Below are positions 37,813-47,358 of a stretch of 64,000 nt of DNA, in pieces (position 1 is the stretch's first letter; each line of letters begins with the position of its first letter). The notes beneath the pieces are model-generated. The model ran no database searches, was not told where the DNA came from, and saw only the letters and a list, made by a program, of their open reading frames with translations. Source of the stretch: Streptomyces parvus (GTDB lineage Bacteria; Actinomycetota; Actinomycetes; Streptomycetales; Streptomycetaceae); contig NZ_CP135078.1 of the NCBI RefSeq assembly GCF_032121415.1, positions 62,001 to 126,000 on the forward strand, in the 5' to 3' direction. Both the position numbers and the translations under genes were made by a program.

Positions 37813-38505
37813 AGACCCGCCCCGTTTTCCACATGGCCTTCACAAAAGTCAGCCAAATATCGAGGCACCCAAGGGGGGCGTCAAGAGTGATCTAGAGCAC
37901 ACACGCGGAAGGTGGCGATCGCGAATCCGGGAGTTTCAACCTGAAGCGGGCTAACGGCACCCACCACGGAAACAGACCCCTTGTCCGGAAAGATTGTGCA
38001 ACTGCGCTGTAACTAGGCAAGGTTGGAGCATCACTAGCGACTGCTGAGCGCCGAGCGCCTAAAGCCACCTCATGCCACCCGATTTCACAAGGTAAACAGC
38101 CCCGAAGCGCTCACCCCGACTGGTGAGATCGTCGTCATGCGGGCACGGCACGGCGACGCCACACCCCTGGGCGCCTTAAACGCCGATGCCGGACGTCGCA
38201 GAGCGTAGCCAACGCCACGCTCTACGACGGCAAGCACTCCGGCCAAATCATGACCACCTCAACTCTGCCCGACGGTGAGGAGACTTTGCCGGAGTGGTGC
38301 GGAAACTGGCGAGGCATCCATAACCGGCTGCAAATGTGGGCCATCGACGGCACATAGAAGTGAGTCTTCCTGCGTTGGTCGCGCAGGCCGGCGTCACGGG
38401 CGGCCTCACTGGGTTTCTCAGTCGACTCCACCATTGGCCCGCTCACCAGCACGCGGCAGGGGGCTCACAGAAGCCGCCCCAGTTGGCAACGTGCTCGCCG
38501 TCGTT
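37813..38505. other. Intergenic region with a third GGDEF-type relic
   Basis: The first 250 bp hold the LamG promoter area. On the plus strand, 38205-38240 encode ANATLYDGKHSGQI, like the end of a GGDEF domain. The frame then continues TLPDGEETLPEWCGNW and WAIDGT to a stop at about 38358. No complete gene seen. Confidence 0.45.
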
Positions 38506-38547
38506 GACCGGCCCGTGCACGCAGCATCGCTCGTGCACGGGCCGGTC
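38506..38547. repeat. 16-bp perfect inverted repeat, 10-nt loop
   Basis: GACCGGCCCGTGCACG (38506-38521) pairs exactly with 38532-38547. First of two hairpins in the 105 bp before the barstar-type gene. Confidence 0.9.
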
Positions 38548-38563
38548 GACGACCAACTGTCTT

Positions 38564-38587
38564 GAGGCACTGCCCAGGAAGTGCCTC
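38564..38587. repeat. Second hairpin before the barstar-type gene
   Basis: GAGGCACT (38564-38571) pairs with AGTGCCTC (38580-38587) around 8 nt, ending 22 bp before ATG 38610. Confidence 0.8.
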
Positions 38588-38609
38588 GCCGTGGAAATCT
38601 GGTCCCGGC

Positions 38610-39692
38610 ATGATTCCCACCGTGCATGAAGACAAGAGCCATCGCAGGCGCGTGCGATACACGCTGGCTGATGAGGAACACGGGCATGTTTGGGGCGTCT
38701 GCGCCGAGGTGGAAGGGCTGTTCGGGGAACCGCAGCGGGGGACGTACGAGCTGTTCGGCTGGGTTGCGCAGGCTGAAGCGCGTGGTTGGCTCGGGAACCG
38801 AGTGTGGCTGGTGCCGGACGATGAGACGCTGGACCCCTGGTTGCTGGAGGATGCGGAGAGCATAGGCCAGCCCCTGAAGACAGACAGTCTCGTCATCACT
38901 GGCTTGGACGACTACGAAGGCCCACCCGAAGGACACAGGGGCCGAGTACGCATACACGACGGGCGCTGCTGGCTGGGCTCCTGTCGAGAATTCGCCCGCG
39001 TTCTGCCGCCCGAGCAGTTGCAGACCCCGCTTGTCCTGCGGGGACTCGCCCTGGGTGAACAACTGCGAGCAAGGCTGATGAAGGGCACCCGGAGGGCGCT
39101 GGACCTGGAGCTGGCCACCCTGCTGATACAGGACGACCGAGGCGTGCCGCTGACCGAACGCCGGCTCTGGGCCAGAGCCAGCGCGTGGCGCCCATCCTCC
39201 TCCGGGACGGACCGGATCGACCTGGAGCTCGACGGAGAGCTCTTCACCCCGGTTCCCGAATACGCCCGGCCCATCTGGGAGCGGTGGTTCACCGGTCCGC
39301 CGAGTACAAAGGGCGCATGGGCCAACCTCGACACCAGGCGCCGCGGGGCCTGGCTCGAGCTTGTCCGGGAGCATGCCCGCCGTGATCGGCCGGCCGGTCA
39401 TGCCTACGAACTCGACGGCCGACACGTCACTGACGAACCGGGTCTCTACCTGGCGCTCGGTGAGGCAGTGAACGGGGCGGGGGGCTACTTCGGCGGCGGT
39501 CTCGGTGCAGTGGATGACTGCCTGGGTGGCACTTTCGGCTACACCGCCCCGGCAACGCTGCTCCGGCGGGACGCTGCGACCGCCCGCAACCACCTGTCCC
39601 AGACCCTGACACCTGACAGCGAGCTCTACGACCTGTTCGGTGTGATCCTCGAGATCTTGGCCGAGGGCGGCATGCACGTCACCTTGGCTTGA
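38610..39692 (+). CDS. Large protein with C-terminal barstar (RNase inhibitor) domain
   Basis: 360 aa from ATG 38610 (MIPTVHEDKS). The C-terminal 90 residues are barstar-like: YELDGRHVTDEPGLYLALGE, AVNGAGGYFGGGLGAVDDCL, then LFGVILEILAEGGMHVTLA. The N-terminal 270 residues form a novel soluble part with YTLADEEHGHVWGVCAEVEG and a tryptophan-rich middle. Barstar inhibits barnase-type RNases, so this is a candidate immunity protein. It is 4.6 kb from the toxin tip and on the opposite strand, so it may be an orphan immunity gene. Confidence 0.78.
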   Translation: MIPTVHEDKSHRRRVRYTLADEEHGHVWGVCAEVEGLFGEPQRGTYELFGWVAQAEARGWLGNRVWLVPDDETLDPWLLEDAESIGQPLKTDSLVITGLDDYEGPPEGHRGRVRIHDGRCWLGSCREFARVLPPEQLQTPLVLRGLALGEQLRARLMKGTRRALDLELATLLIQDDRGVPLTERRLWARASAWRPSSSGTDRIDLELDGELFTPVPEYARPIWERWFTGPPSTKGAWANLDTRRRGAWLELVREHARRDRPAGHAYELDGRHVTDEPGLYLALGEAVNGAGGYFGGGLGAVDDCLGGTFGYTAPATLLRRDAATARNHLSQTLTPDSELYDLFGVILEILAEGGMHVTLA

Positions 39693-40050
39693 TCGACGAT
39701 CGGCGGACTGGGCCACCCCGCTACCAGAGCGACGGCAGCCGTCCCTAGCCCCGTGACGTGCGTGCACGACCTGGGCGCCCGTACTTCTACGGCGGGCCCG
39801 GGGGAGCTTCGGGGGTGTGGACTTGACCTTGTCGGTGGCCTACTGATGCCCGAGCCAGTAGAAGCTATCCGAGCAAGAGCCAACTAGATACTCAATACGG
39901 ACAGTTGCCCTCTTAGGGCTCTATGCCTCAGATGGTCACCTGAGGCTATATAGGGCATATAAGTATGAACATGTTAAGTTCCTCCCTGATCATGAGACCG
40001 CACGGTCACCGAGGCGTCCGCGCCTGACCGTGATGATGGGGAGTACATAA
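39693..40050. promoter_or_regulatory. AT-rich upstream region with operator-like palindrome
   Basis: The stretch 39880-40000 is unusually AT-rich for this window. GCCTCAG (39925-39931) and CTGAGGC (39940-39946) form a 7-bp dyad just upstream of a TATATAGGGCATATAAGTAT segment, which may hold the promoter for the secreted protein at 40051. No gene seen. Confidence 0.5.
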
Positions 40051-42747
40051 GTGAAGACCTCTTGGCGCACGGGGACCGTCGCCATCGCGACGGCTGGCGC
40101 AGTTCTGCTGTCCACGCCGTACCTGGCCTCTGCGGATGAGCGCGGTAACGCCTCCGACAGCGCGACCGAGCAAGCCGAGCAAGCTGTCTCGGACCTGCTC
40201 GAGACCGTTCAGGCTCTCGAAAAGCACCCGATATCCGAGGCGGAGACCCCCGAAGCCGCTCTGACTGCCGCCAAGGTGCAGGACCGCCGGGTAGAAGTTC
40301 TCCAGATGCGCACCGAGACCGACACGGTCTACGCCAACGCGGACGGAACGTTCACACGCATCTCCGCAGCCGGCCCCGTGCGCATGATCAAGGACGGGCG
40401 CTGGGTCGATGTCGATCTCGACCTGAAGCGCTCCGCCGACGGAAACGTCACCGCCGCCGCGCACCCCGAAGGCCTGCGCATGGCCGGCGAGGGCGGGAGC
40501 ATGGCACGGTCGCTGAGGGCCGCCGCCTCCGCACCCGACGACGCCGCCCGCGACCTGGTCACCCTCGGCAGCGGTGACCAGAAGGTCGCGCTGCAGTGGA
40601 AGGGCGGACTGCCCACCCCTCAGCTCACCGACAACGTGGCCACCTACCCCGAGGCAGTGCCCGGGGGCGACCTCGTGGTGGAGGCCACCCGGACCGGCTT
40701 CGAGCAGTACCTGAAACTGCGAAAGCAGCCCAAGGACGGGGCCCCGCTGGTCATGCCGCTGGTTCTCCCCGACGGCATGAAGGCCGAACAGGGTGCCGGC
40801 GGAGGCGTCGACTTCCGCACCGCGTCCGGTGAGGTGGTGGCGACGATGCCCGCTCCGACGATGTGGGACAGCCAGATCGACGCTCGCTCGCTGGAGCACA
40901 CCAACCGCAAGAAGGTCGCCATGACGGTGACCCAGAGCGGCAACACCGCAGAGCTCTCCCTGCGGCCCGACACGGGGTGGCTGACCGACGAGCACACCCA
41001 GTACCCGGTCACGATCGACCCTTCCACCGACGCTCTCGATGTCCTCTTCGATACGTTCGTCCAGGGCGGCGACACCACTGACCAGTCGGTGAATACCGAT
41101 CTGAAGGTCGGCTGGCCCGGTGACTACGAAGGAAGCACCAAGCGCGTCGCCCGTTCCTTCCTCACCTTCCGGACCTCGAATTTCGCCGACGCTTTGGTGT
41201 CGAAGGCCAGCCTGAAGATGTGGAACTACCACTCCTGGTCGTGCGAGAAGCGCGACTGGGAGGTGTGGGCCTCGGGTGCCGCTGACAAGAACACCCGCTG
41301 GACGAAGCAGCCGACACGCACCGACAAGATCGTTTCTTCATCGGAGACGAAGTCGGCGGCCTGCAAGACCGAGGGCTGGGCCACCGCCGACGTCACCTCA
41401 CTCGCCAAGACCTGGTCCTCTGCCAAGGCGGAGACGGGCAGCATCGCCCTCAAGGCCGCCAACGAGGACGACGTCTACGCCTGGAAGCGCTTCTACTCCG
41501 CCGACGTCGCCGATCAGACGAAGATCCCCACCCTGGAGGTGACGTACAACTACCGCCCCTACAACGGCACCAACCTGCAGGCAGGCGCACCGTTCATCTC
41601 CACCGGTGGCATCTTCAAGGTCAACTCCACAACCCCGACGCTGAGGTTCTCCACCGAGGACACCAACGGCGACGACACCATCGTGGGCACCTACGAGATC
41701 ACCGACACGGCGACCGGGAAGGTCGTGACCACTCTCAACGCCTCCCCCGCGGCCGCCAACAGCACTTCGCAGGTCAAGGTCCCCGCAGGCAAGCTGACCA
41801 ATGGCAAGACCTACAGCTTCCGCACCACCACCTTCGACGGAGAGCACTACGCGAACGGCTGGTCTGCCCCGGTCCGCTTCACCGTCGATACCGCATGGAA
41901 GCCCACGGCGGCGGAGAGCACCCTGGGACTGGCAAACACCTACTCCGACGCTGCGGACATCACCGCAGCGACGTCCTCGGACTCCACCTACGCCTCCATC
42001 GCTGTGACTGAGGACAACATCGTCTCCATCCCCTGGGACGGCAAGAACAAGTCCATCAGCATCAAGAACGACATCATGCCCAACCAGCTTTCCATCCCGG
42101 AGGCCGGTGCCAAGGGCACGCAGGTCGGCGGCAACGTCGTCTACAACACCTCCGGTCCTGTGGACACCGTGGTCCAGCCCACCGCTGACGGCGGGTCGCG
42201 CACTCTGAACATTCTGAAGAACAGCGCGGCGCCCAAGACCTACGAGACCAGCTTCCAGATTCCCGCGGGCATGAGCGTAGTGAGGCACGACGACGGTTCC
42301 GTCTCCCTCTACTCGGCGGGCGACACCAACCCCGACGTTGCACCGGCCAGGGAAGCCGCAGCCTTCTTCGACGCCCCCTGGGCGAAGGACGCCAACGGCC
42401 GCGACATCCCCACCAGCTACAAGGTCGTCGGCAACAAGATCGTCCAGAGCGTGGAGTTCGACGCCTCCAGCGCCTTCCCGATCGTCATCGACCCCGGCTT
42501 CTGGTCGACCACCTGGAAGATCACCAAGTGCGCGGCGACCGTGGCGAGCGTCGTCTTCGCCCTGACCCCCGCCGGTTCCTCCACCAAGGTCTGGACGGCA
42601 GTCCGCCTGGTGAAGCGCATCGGCGTGAAGAAGACCGCCAACCTCATCCGCACCTACGCCAAGCGACGGAAGATGACCTCGGCGCACCGCAAGGCCGTCG
42701 CAGCTCTGCTCGGGATCACCGCGGTCAAGAACGCCTGCAAGTTCTAG
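40051..42747 (+). CDS. Secreted DNRLRE-like protein, 898 aa
   Basis: GTG 40051 behind GGGGAG. Signal peptide VAIATAGAVLLSTPYLASAD. The N-terminal module (DTVYANADGTFTRISAAGPV, GRWVDVDLDL) parallels that of the LamG protein. A DNRLRE-type beta-sandwich lies at about 330-500 (SFLTFRTSNFADALVSKASL, WKRFYSADVADQTKIPTLEV), a fibronectin-like segment at about 510-620 and a conserved tail YKVVGNKIVQSVEFDASSAF. The last 60 residues are basic and partly hydrophobic. Surface or wall-associated; probably an RHS-system partner that has lost its YD-repeat region or ends as a short variant. Confidence 0.85.
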   Translation: MKTSWRTGTVAIATAGAVLLSTPYLASADERGNASDSATEQAEQAVSDLLETVQALEKHPISEAETPEAALTAAKVQDRRVEVLQMRTETDTVYANADGTFTRISAAGPVRMIKDGRWVDVDLDLKRSADGNVTAAAHPEGLRMAGEGGSMARSLRAAASAPDDAARDLVTLGSGDQKVALQWKGGLPTPQLTDNVATYPEAVPGGDLVVEATRTGFEQYLKLRKQPKDGAPLVMPLVLPDGMKAEQGAGGGVDFRTASGEVVATMPAPTMWDSQIDARSLEHTNRKKVAMTVTQSGNTAELSLRPDTGWLTDEHTQYPVTIDPSTDALDVLFDTFVQGGDTTDQSVNTDLKVGWPGDYEGSTKRVARSFLTFRTSNFADALVSKASLKMWNYHSWSCEKRDWEVWASGAADKNTRWTKQPTRTDKIVSSSETKSAACKTEGWATADVTSLAKTWSSAKAETGSIALKAANEDDVYAWKRFYSADVADQTKIPTLEVTYNYRPYNGTNLQAGAPFISTGGIFKVNSTTPTLRFSTEDTNGDDTIVGTYEITDTATGKVVTTLNASPAAANSTSQVKVPAGKLTNGKTYSFRTTTFDGEHYANGWSAPVRFTVDTAWKPTAAESTLGLANTYSDAADITAATSSDSTYASIAVTEDNIVSIPWDGKNKSISIKNDIMPNQLSIPEAGAKGTQVGGNVVYNTSGPVDTVVQPTADGGSRTLNILKNSAAPKTYETSFQIPAGMSVVRHDDGSVSLYSAGDTNPDVAPAREAAAFFDAPWAKDANGRDIPTSYKVVGNKIVQSVEFDASSAFPIVIDPGFWSTTWKITKCAATVASVVFALTPAGSSTKVWTAVRLVKRIGVKKTANLIRTYAKRRKMTSAHRKAVAALLGITAVKNACKF

Positions 42748-42756
42748 GAGCACTCC

Positions 42757-43089
42757 ATGCTGATCGCCCTTGCGGCACTGCTCGCGCAGTTCGCGGTGAT
42801 TCTCACCCATCGCCGGGTCAACAAGGTCCGCACCCGCTCTGACCCTCCCGTGCTGTACACCGTGCTCAGCCTGTTCGGGATCGTAGCCGGCTGGCTCAGC
42901 ATCGGGCGCCCGGAAATCACCTGGTCCACAAGCGTGCTCGTGCTCCTCAGCGGCCTGCTCATCACAGCCGAAGCAGCTGACGCCACAGCGAAGCTTGGAG
43001 CCCCCCGCTGGGTACCGAACGCTGTATGCGTCCTGTGCGGAGCAGCCTCCACCACCTGGCTGCTCTCAGAGCCACTTCCCTACCTCTGA
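42757..43089 (+). CDS. Small integral membrane protein
   Basis: 110 aa, nine bases after the preceding gene with GGAG in its upstream GTTCTAGGAGCACTCC. Four hydrophobic segments: LIALAALLAQFAVIL, LYTVLSLFGIVAGWL, SVLVLLSGLLITAEA and AVCVLCGAASTTWLL. Function unknown. Position suggests it protects against, or helps export, the secreted protein upstream. Confidence 0.75.
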   Translation: MLIALAALLAQFAVILTHRRVNKVRTRSDPPVLYTVLSLFGIVAGWLSIGRPEITWSTSVLVLLSGLLITAEAADATAKLGAPRWVPNAVCVLCGAASTTWLLSEPLPYL

Positions 43090-43099
43090 CCACTCCCCC

Positions 43100-43123
43100 G
43101 GCCCGCCGCACATGCGGCGGGCC
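43100..43123. terminator. Terminator-like hairpin
   Basis: GGCCCGCCGCA and TGCGGCGGGCC form an 11-bp palindromic stem directly after the small membrane protein gene. Confidence 0.8.
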
Positions 43124-43380
43124 AGCTTCATTTGCGGCGGGCGGAAGCATCCTCCAGTTCGAGCCGTGCTAATGCGAGCGGAGTCCTAGGCGGGTTTTCA
43201 AATGATCTTGCCTGGTGGAACATTTGAAGTCACCGTCGGGGCAGGCCTGCTGCCTGGGCGAGGAAGAGGACAACGCCGAACTGCCGAAAGCAGTCTGGCA
43301 CCGGTCTCCGTGCACGTTCCGGTTTCCGTGCAGCCGAGCTGTGAGCGCCCGGCACGGCTCCGCGTCTCAGCTGTCCCCTG
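43124..43380. other. No gene seen
   Basis: Mixed open frames on both strands with no recognisable protein. Confidence 0.4.
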
Positions 43381-43704
43381 TCAGAGGGCTGTGGACCACC
43401 GTTCCATCGCGTGCTCGGCGAGGAACCGGACCGTGCGGAGATCAGCAGCAAGGTCCCTTGCTTCCCGGCTGTAGGGCGCGAGGAGCGGCAGCCCCTTCGG
43501 GCCACCGCCTTCCTTCATATGAACGATCCTGTTCCTGATGCCGTACAAGCGTGGGGAGACATCGCTGCGGTAGTCATGACCAGCGAGGAGTCCGCCGGAC
43601 GCATCGCTTGCAAGCGCCTGGACGTGCTGGATGACCTGAGTGCTGCTCATCGTCGCGAAGAGGTCGCTGTAAGACAAGAGATGTGCGAGTTGCTGCGGTG
43701 TCAC
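43381..43704 (-). CDS. HEPN-like hypothetical protein or fragment
   Basis: 107 aa (MTPQQLAHLLSYSDLFATMS). It contains YGIRNRIVHMKEGGG, which fits the R-x4-H pattern of HEPN RNase-like domains, followed by a helical end (REARDLAADLRTVRFLAEHA). The N-terminus may be truncated. No nucleotidyltransferase partner is adjacent. Assignment tentative. Confidence 0.45.
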   Translation of the reverse strand: MTPQQLAHLLSYSDLFATMSSTQVIQHVQALASDASGGLLAGHDYRSDVSPRLYGIRNRIVHMKEGGGPKGLPLLAPYSREARDLAADLRTVRFLAEHAMERWSTAL

Positions 43705-43994
43705 GACGGAGTCGATGACGGTGTCCAGGACATGAGGACTGCGGCGGGATCACGGTACGAGTCGTCGAGGCCGAGGATGGAACCCTCACGCTCTTGAAGG
43801 CACCGGACTGGGGCGGTTCCGTGAGCGTCACCTTCGACCTCACCTGAGGTCAGCTCACCGGGCGAGGGCGTACAGCACCAGGGCCTGCTTGGTCATGAAG
43901 CATTACTGCACCAGCGCCGAAGAGACGTCGGCCCTGGCGGCGACCGCCCTCACGCCGTTCGACGACTTCTGCGCGAGGGCGAGTCGTGTCCAGA
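43705..43994. other. Short coding relic on the plus strand
   Basis: About 43751-43847 reads TVRVVEAEDGTLTLLKAPDW and GGSVSVTFDLT before a TGA, likely the last residues of a lost gene. Confidence 0.35.
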
Positions 43995-44204
43995 CTATGT
44001 ACTGTCAGCTGGCTGGTCGTCCTGCCATACCCATCGACCCGCGGTATCGGGGGCGTAGATGCTGCTACCGCCAGGATATGCGCAGCCGTCATTCGGTATA
44101 GCGGTCCAGGGGTCCTCCTCTGTGAGGGTGACCGCGGTGGCCTTCCCGTCGAGCGGTCCGCCGTGCAGTTCGACTGTGATCGTCACGATGTTGTCGTCGC
44201 TCAT
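43995..44204 (-). CDS. Small phage/element-type protein
   Basis: 69 aa from ATG 44204, preceded by GGGGAAGG. VELHGGPLDGKATAVTLTEE is a sequence seen in small proteins of streptomycete phages and mobile elements. Function unknown. Confidence 0.65.
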   Translation of the reverse strand: MSDDNIVTITVELHGGPLDGKATAVTLTEEDPWTAIPNDGCAYPGGSSIYAPDTAGRWVWQDDQPADST

Positions 44205-44623
44205 ACTGCTCACCTTCCCCGATAGGTACAGACCAATGAGGATGGCTTGCCGATCCGCTGGGTGGCCGCCTGACGCAGACGGCTCGTCATTTTGACTGCC
44301 AGCCCGACGTGAGCACTAACGTGACCCGAAAGTTGTTCATGCTTGAACTTCTAGTCGGCCGCAGTGAGCTAAGCGGGCATATTCCCCAAAACAGGAAGAA
44401 AGCGACGCCCTCTAAGGGCCCTTACGCGGCCGACGACGGAGGGCCCGGTGTCTTCGGATGTCCGTCGAGGAGTGAGGCCGCCAGAGCGGCGTACAGGCGT
44501 TTTTGCTCCCCGTGGTGGCGAATCATGCGCCCGACTGATCCGTCTCGCTGAAGGTGAACCATGTCGGGGCCGTGAGCAGCGATGGTTCAGATGGAGCGAC
44601 ACGAGGTGCGGCTGGCGTCCCGC
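44205..44623. other. No gene seen
   Basis: GGGCCCTTACGCGGCCGACG and nearby stretches show no coherent protein on either strand. Confidence 0.35.
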
Positions 44624-45083
44624 TTAATCTGAGTTCCGAGCGCCCGGACGTGCCTCGCGTTCGGCGGCGAACTCGTCGAGAAGCTGGAACAGGACCTCGA
44701 TCGCGCGCATTCGTCCCCGGGTAGCAGGTCGGTGATGTTGTTCCAGCCCTCCGGGAGCGCGATGTGCAGGACCTGTCCTAGCCAGGCCTGGTCGCAGTTG
44801 CGGCCGCGGCGGGTGACGAGCCACTCGTGCCAGCCAGTGAGCCCCTGTCCGCCGTGGCGTATCGCGTGCTGGTCGTAGCCGGTGAGGAAGGCGGTCAGCT
44901 GGTGGAATGACGAGACTGTGCTGACGAACATGCCGGGGCGCTTGCCGACGCAGGCGAAGTACTCGCGCTCGCTCATTATGTAGGGGGCGGTGAGCACGAT
45001 GGCCACGTGGAGGTCTGTGACTGTGCAGTCAGCCCAGCCTTGTCCGTCGAGGCGCCAGTCAAGGCGCAGACCGATCGTCACGA
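44624..45083 (-). pseudogene. Hypothetical protein with one frameshift
   Basis: GTG 45083 (VTIGLRLDWRLDGQGWADCT). Good coding sequence continues through SEREYFACVGKRPGMFVSTV and DQAWLGQVLHIALPEGWNNI. Near 44713 the frame changes; the other frame ends MRAIEVLFQLLDEFAAEREA and stops at 44624. Not recognised; about 150 aa if corrected. Confidence 0.6.
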
Positions 45084-46017
45084 TGAATTCCCGTCCAGCT
45101 GAACTCCGGCAGCGCGGATGCCCGGGCAACGGAGAGTCACGCTGCTGTCTTCGATGCCGTCGAGGTGGGTCAAGCTAGGTCAAGGCCAAGGCTGCCGTCA
45201 CCACGATTCCCCGGTGCTGCCGCCACCTCGACGGTGTGCGCGATCATGCGGAGCTGTGGATGAACCACGGCACTCACGCAGACGGCGCGGACTCCACCAC
45301 CGCCTGCTGCATCCTGCCCCACTCCCCCGGCCATCCGAGCACTGTCTGGACACGCATGATCTGGTTCTCACGTGCACCACGGAGTACCTCGCGGCCGCCG
45401 AACTCCTACTGCACCAGGCTAGGCTCGGCGGCCTTCTCCGTAGCAGCGATACCGTCACCGAACCGGTCCCCCGGCGCTCCCCCGGGCGTATACGTCGAGA
45501 CCCTCGACATCCTCGACGCCGCTCCGCTGTCTCATGTGCGGCGCGTTGAGCGTACGGCACATGCGTCATGGCCTTCGACGCCGCCTCAACGAGATCTCCT
45601 TGTGCACCAACGCCAACCGCTGGGTCGGCGAAGCCACCATCCCAGCGCCATCGAACACAACATCCGCGCCCGCGAGAACACCAACCAGCCGTGCTCCATC
45701 TAGCCGCAGCGAAGCCGGGCCCCGCTCCGTTGGGGATGCAGGGGCCCATCGTCCTCTGGTGGAACAGCCAGCTTCCTTCGGCCTGACAGCCCACGTGTCT
45801 GAGGGCTCCCGAGTATCGATCGCCCAGCGTGCTCTTGCCATTCGTCACACGTTCACTGTCCCTGGAGGGGGGCCTGTGGGAGGAAGGGGCTTATGGAGAA
45901 GGGGTTCTCGCGGTGAACTCGGGAGGTGTGTTCGGACGCGTGTCAGTCGAGGCCGTCAGCGGGCGCACTGCCGCTTTCGTTGACGGGGTGCCGGGTCGTC
46001 TTGCATGTGGGGCCTCG
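45084..46017. other. Decayed region upstream of the partition genes
   Basis: Only scraps look protein-like, for example THDLVLTCTTEYLAAAELLL on the plus strand at about 45347-45406. No intact gene. The region probably separates the accessory part from the plasmid backbone. Confidence 0.4.
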
Positions 46018-46034
46018 GTATTACGCCGTAATAC
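46018..46034. promoter_or_regulatory. Candidate ParB-binding palindrome 1 (parS-like)
   Basis: GTATTACGCCGTAATAC, a perfect 17-nt palindrome around a central C, 74 bp before parA. Its 13-nt core ATTACGCCGTAAT occurs four times, all near parAB. Confidence 0.75.
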
Positions 46035-46107
46035 TGGCCCGCTGACGGGCTCTCAGAGTATTAGCTAACGTGTCCTTGATGAACATGATCTCTGTCGTTA
46101 GTAAGGT

Positions 46108-47358
46108 ATGCGCATGACTTCACCTGACGCAGCCGACCGCGAGAAGGTCGTTTCCAAGCTGCCCCCCGCGCTCCAGCAAGCCCTGAAGGTCCGCGCAGCC
46201 CAACACGGCACTGACATCCAGCATGCCGTCGAAGCGGGAATCACCGCATGGCGCCGACTCGGAGCCAACCTCCCCGCCGCCGACACCGGAGGCGCCAAAC
46301 CGTTCGCCACCTTCCTCCCGACAGGCCAGTGGGACGAGTTCCGTGAGGCCTGCGCCTCCCGAGGAGTCTCACTCATCCAGGGACTCACGCAGTCCGTACT
46401 GTTCTGGCTCGACACCAACCCAGCCCCCGGTGTCGTCCGCCCCGAGCACCCCAAGCGCATCATCATCTGCAACCAAAAGGGCGGCGTAGGCAAGACCGCG
46501 CTCGCCGCCGGCGTCGGTGAAGCCTTCGCTGAGGACAGCGACCAGCTGCACCCCGTACGCATCTCCAAGCACTTCGCCGCAGCGCTCCTCGAGCCCGACA
46601 CGGAACCGGCTTCTCCCCTCGACTACGAGGACCTCCCCGGGCTCGGACTCCGCGTGCTCCTCGTCGACTTCGACCCGCAGTGCCACCTCACCAACCAGCT
46701 CGGGCACGAGCCGCTGCCCATCGAGGGAGACTCCCTCACCAAGCACATGGCAGGTGAGGCGAAGGGCGAACTCAAGGACCTCATCGTCCCCATCGAGGAC
46801 TCACGCTTCGGCGACCGGCTGCACCTGCTGCCGGCGTGCACCGACGCCTTCCTCCTCGATGTGAAGCTCTCCAGCGTCCGCGCCCGCGAAGCAGCCCTCG
46901 AACGCGTCCTGGGAACGGTCGAAGGCGACTACGACGTCGTCATCATCGACTGCCCCCCGAGCCTCGGCCTCAGCATGGACGCCGCCGCCTACTACGGACG
47001 GCGCCGCGACGGCGAAGCCCCCGGAAACTCCGGCATCCTCATCATCGTCCAGGCCGAGGACAGCTCCGCCGACGCCTACGGGCTCCTCACCAACCAGATC
47101 GAGGACCTCCGCGGCGACATGCACCTCGAACTCGACTACCTCGGCATCGTCGTCAACCACTACGACGCACGCCGCGGCTACATCGCCACCTCCTCCCTCC
47201 AATCATGGATCGACATAAAGGACCCTCGAGTCGTCGGTGTCATCGGAGACCTCAAGGAGCAGAAGGAAGCCGTCCGTCTCAAGCGGCCCCTCCTCGCCTA
47301 CGCCCCCCGCTGCGACCAGGCCGTCGGCATGCGCGCACTCACCAGGGAGATCTCATGA
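46108..47358 (+). CDS. parA: ParA-family partition ATPase with N-terminal DNA-binding region
   Basis: 416 aa from ATG 46108; ATG 46114 is also possible. Residues 17-50 (LPPALQQALKVRAAQHGTDI) look like a ribbon-helix-helix DNA-binding segment, so it may autorepress. The deviant Walker A NQKGGVGKTALAAGVGEAF is near 122-140. VLLVDFDPQCHLTNQLG (A' motif) and YDVVIIDCPPSLGLSMDAAA (Walker B) follow. It drives plasmid segregation with ParB, whose ATG overlaps its stop. Confidence 0.95.
   Translation: MRMTSPDAADREKVVSKLPPALQQALKVRAAQHGTDIQHAVEAGITAWRRLGANLPAADTGGAKPFATFLPTGQWDEFREACASRGVSLIQGLTQSVLFWLDTNPAPGVVRPEHPKRIIICNQKGGVGKTALAAGVGEAFAEDSDQLHPVRISKHFAAALLEPDTEPASPLDYEDLPGLGLRVLLVDFDPQCHLTNQLGHEPLPIEGDSLTKHMAGEAKGELKDLIVPIEDSRFGDRLHLLPACTDAFLLDVKLSSVRAREAALERVLGTVEGDYDVVIIDCPPSLGLSMDAAAYYGRRRDGEAPGNSGILIIVQAEDSSADAYGLLTNQIEDLRGDMHLELDYLGIVVNHYDARRGYIATSSLQSWIDIKDPRVVGVIGDLKEQKEAVRLKRPLLAYAPRCDQAVGMRALTREIS

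Noticed and set aside
38418..39767. 449-codon frame on the minus strand
   Set aside because: Overlaps the barstar-domain gene completely; the barstar match on the plus strand decides.
41398..42810. 470-codon frame on the minus strand
   Set aside because: Mirror of the secreted 898-aa protein, with no signal peptide or domain of its own.
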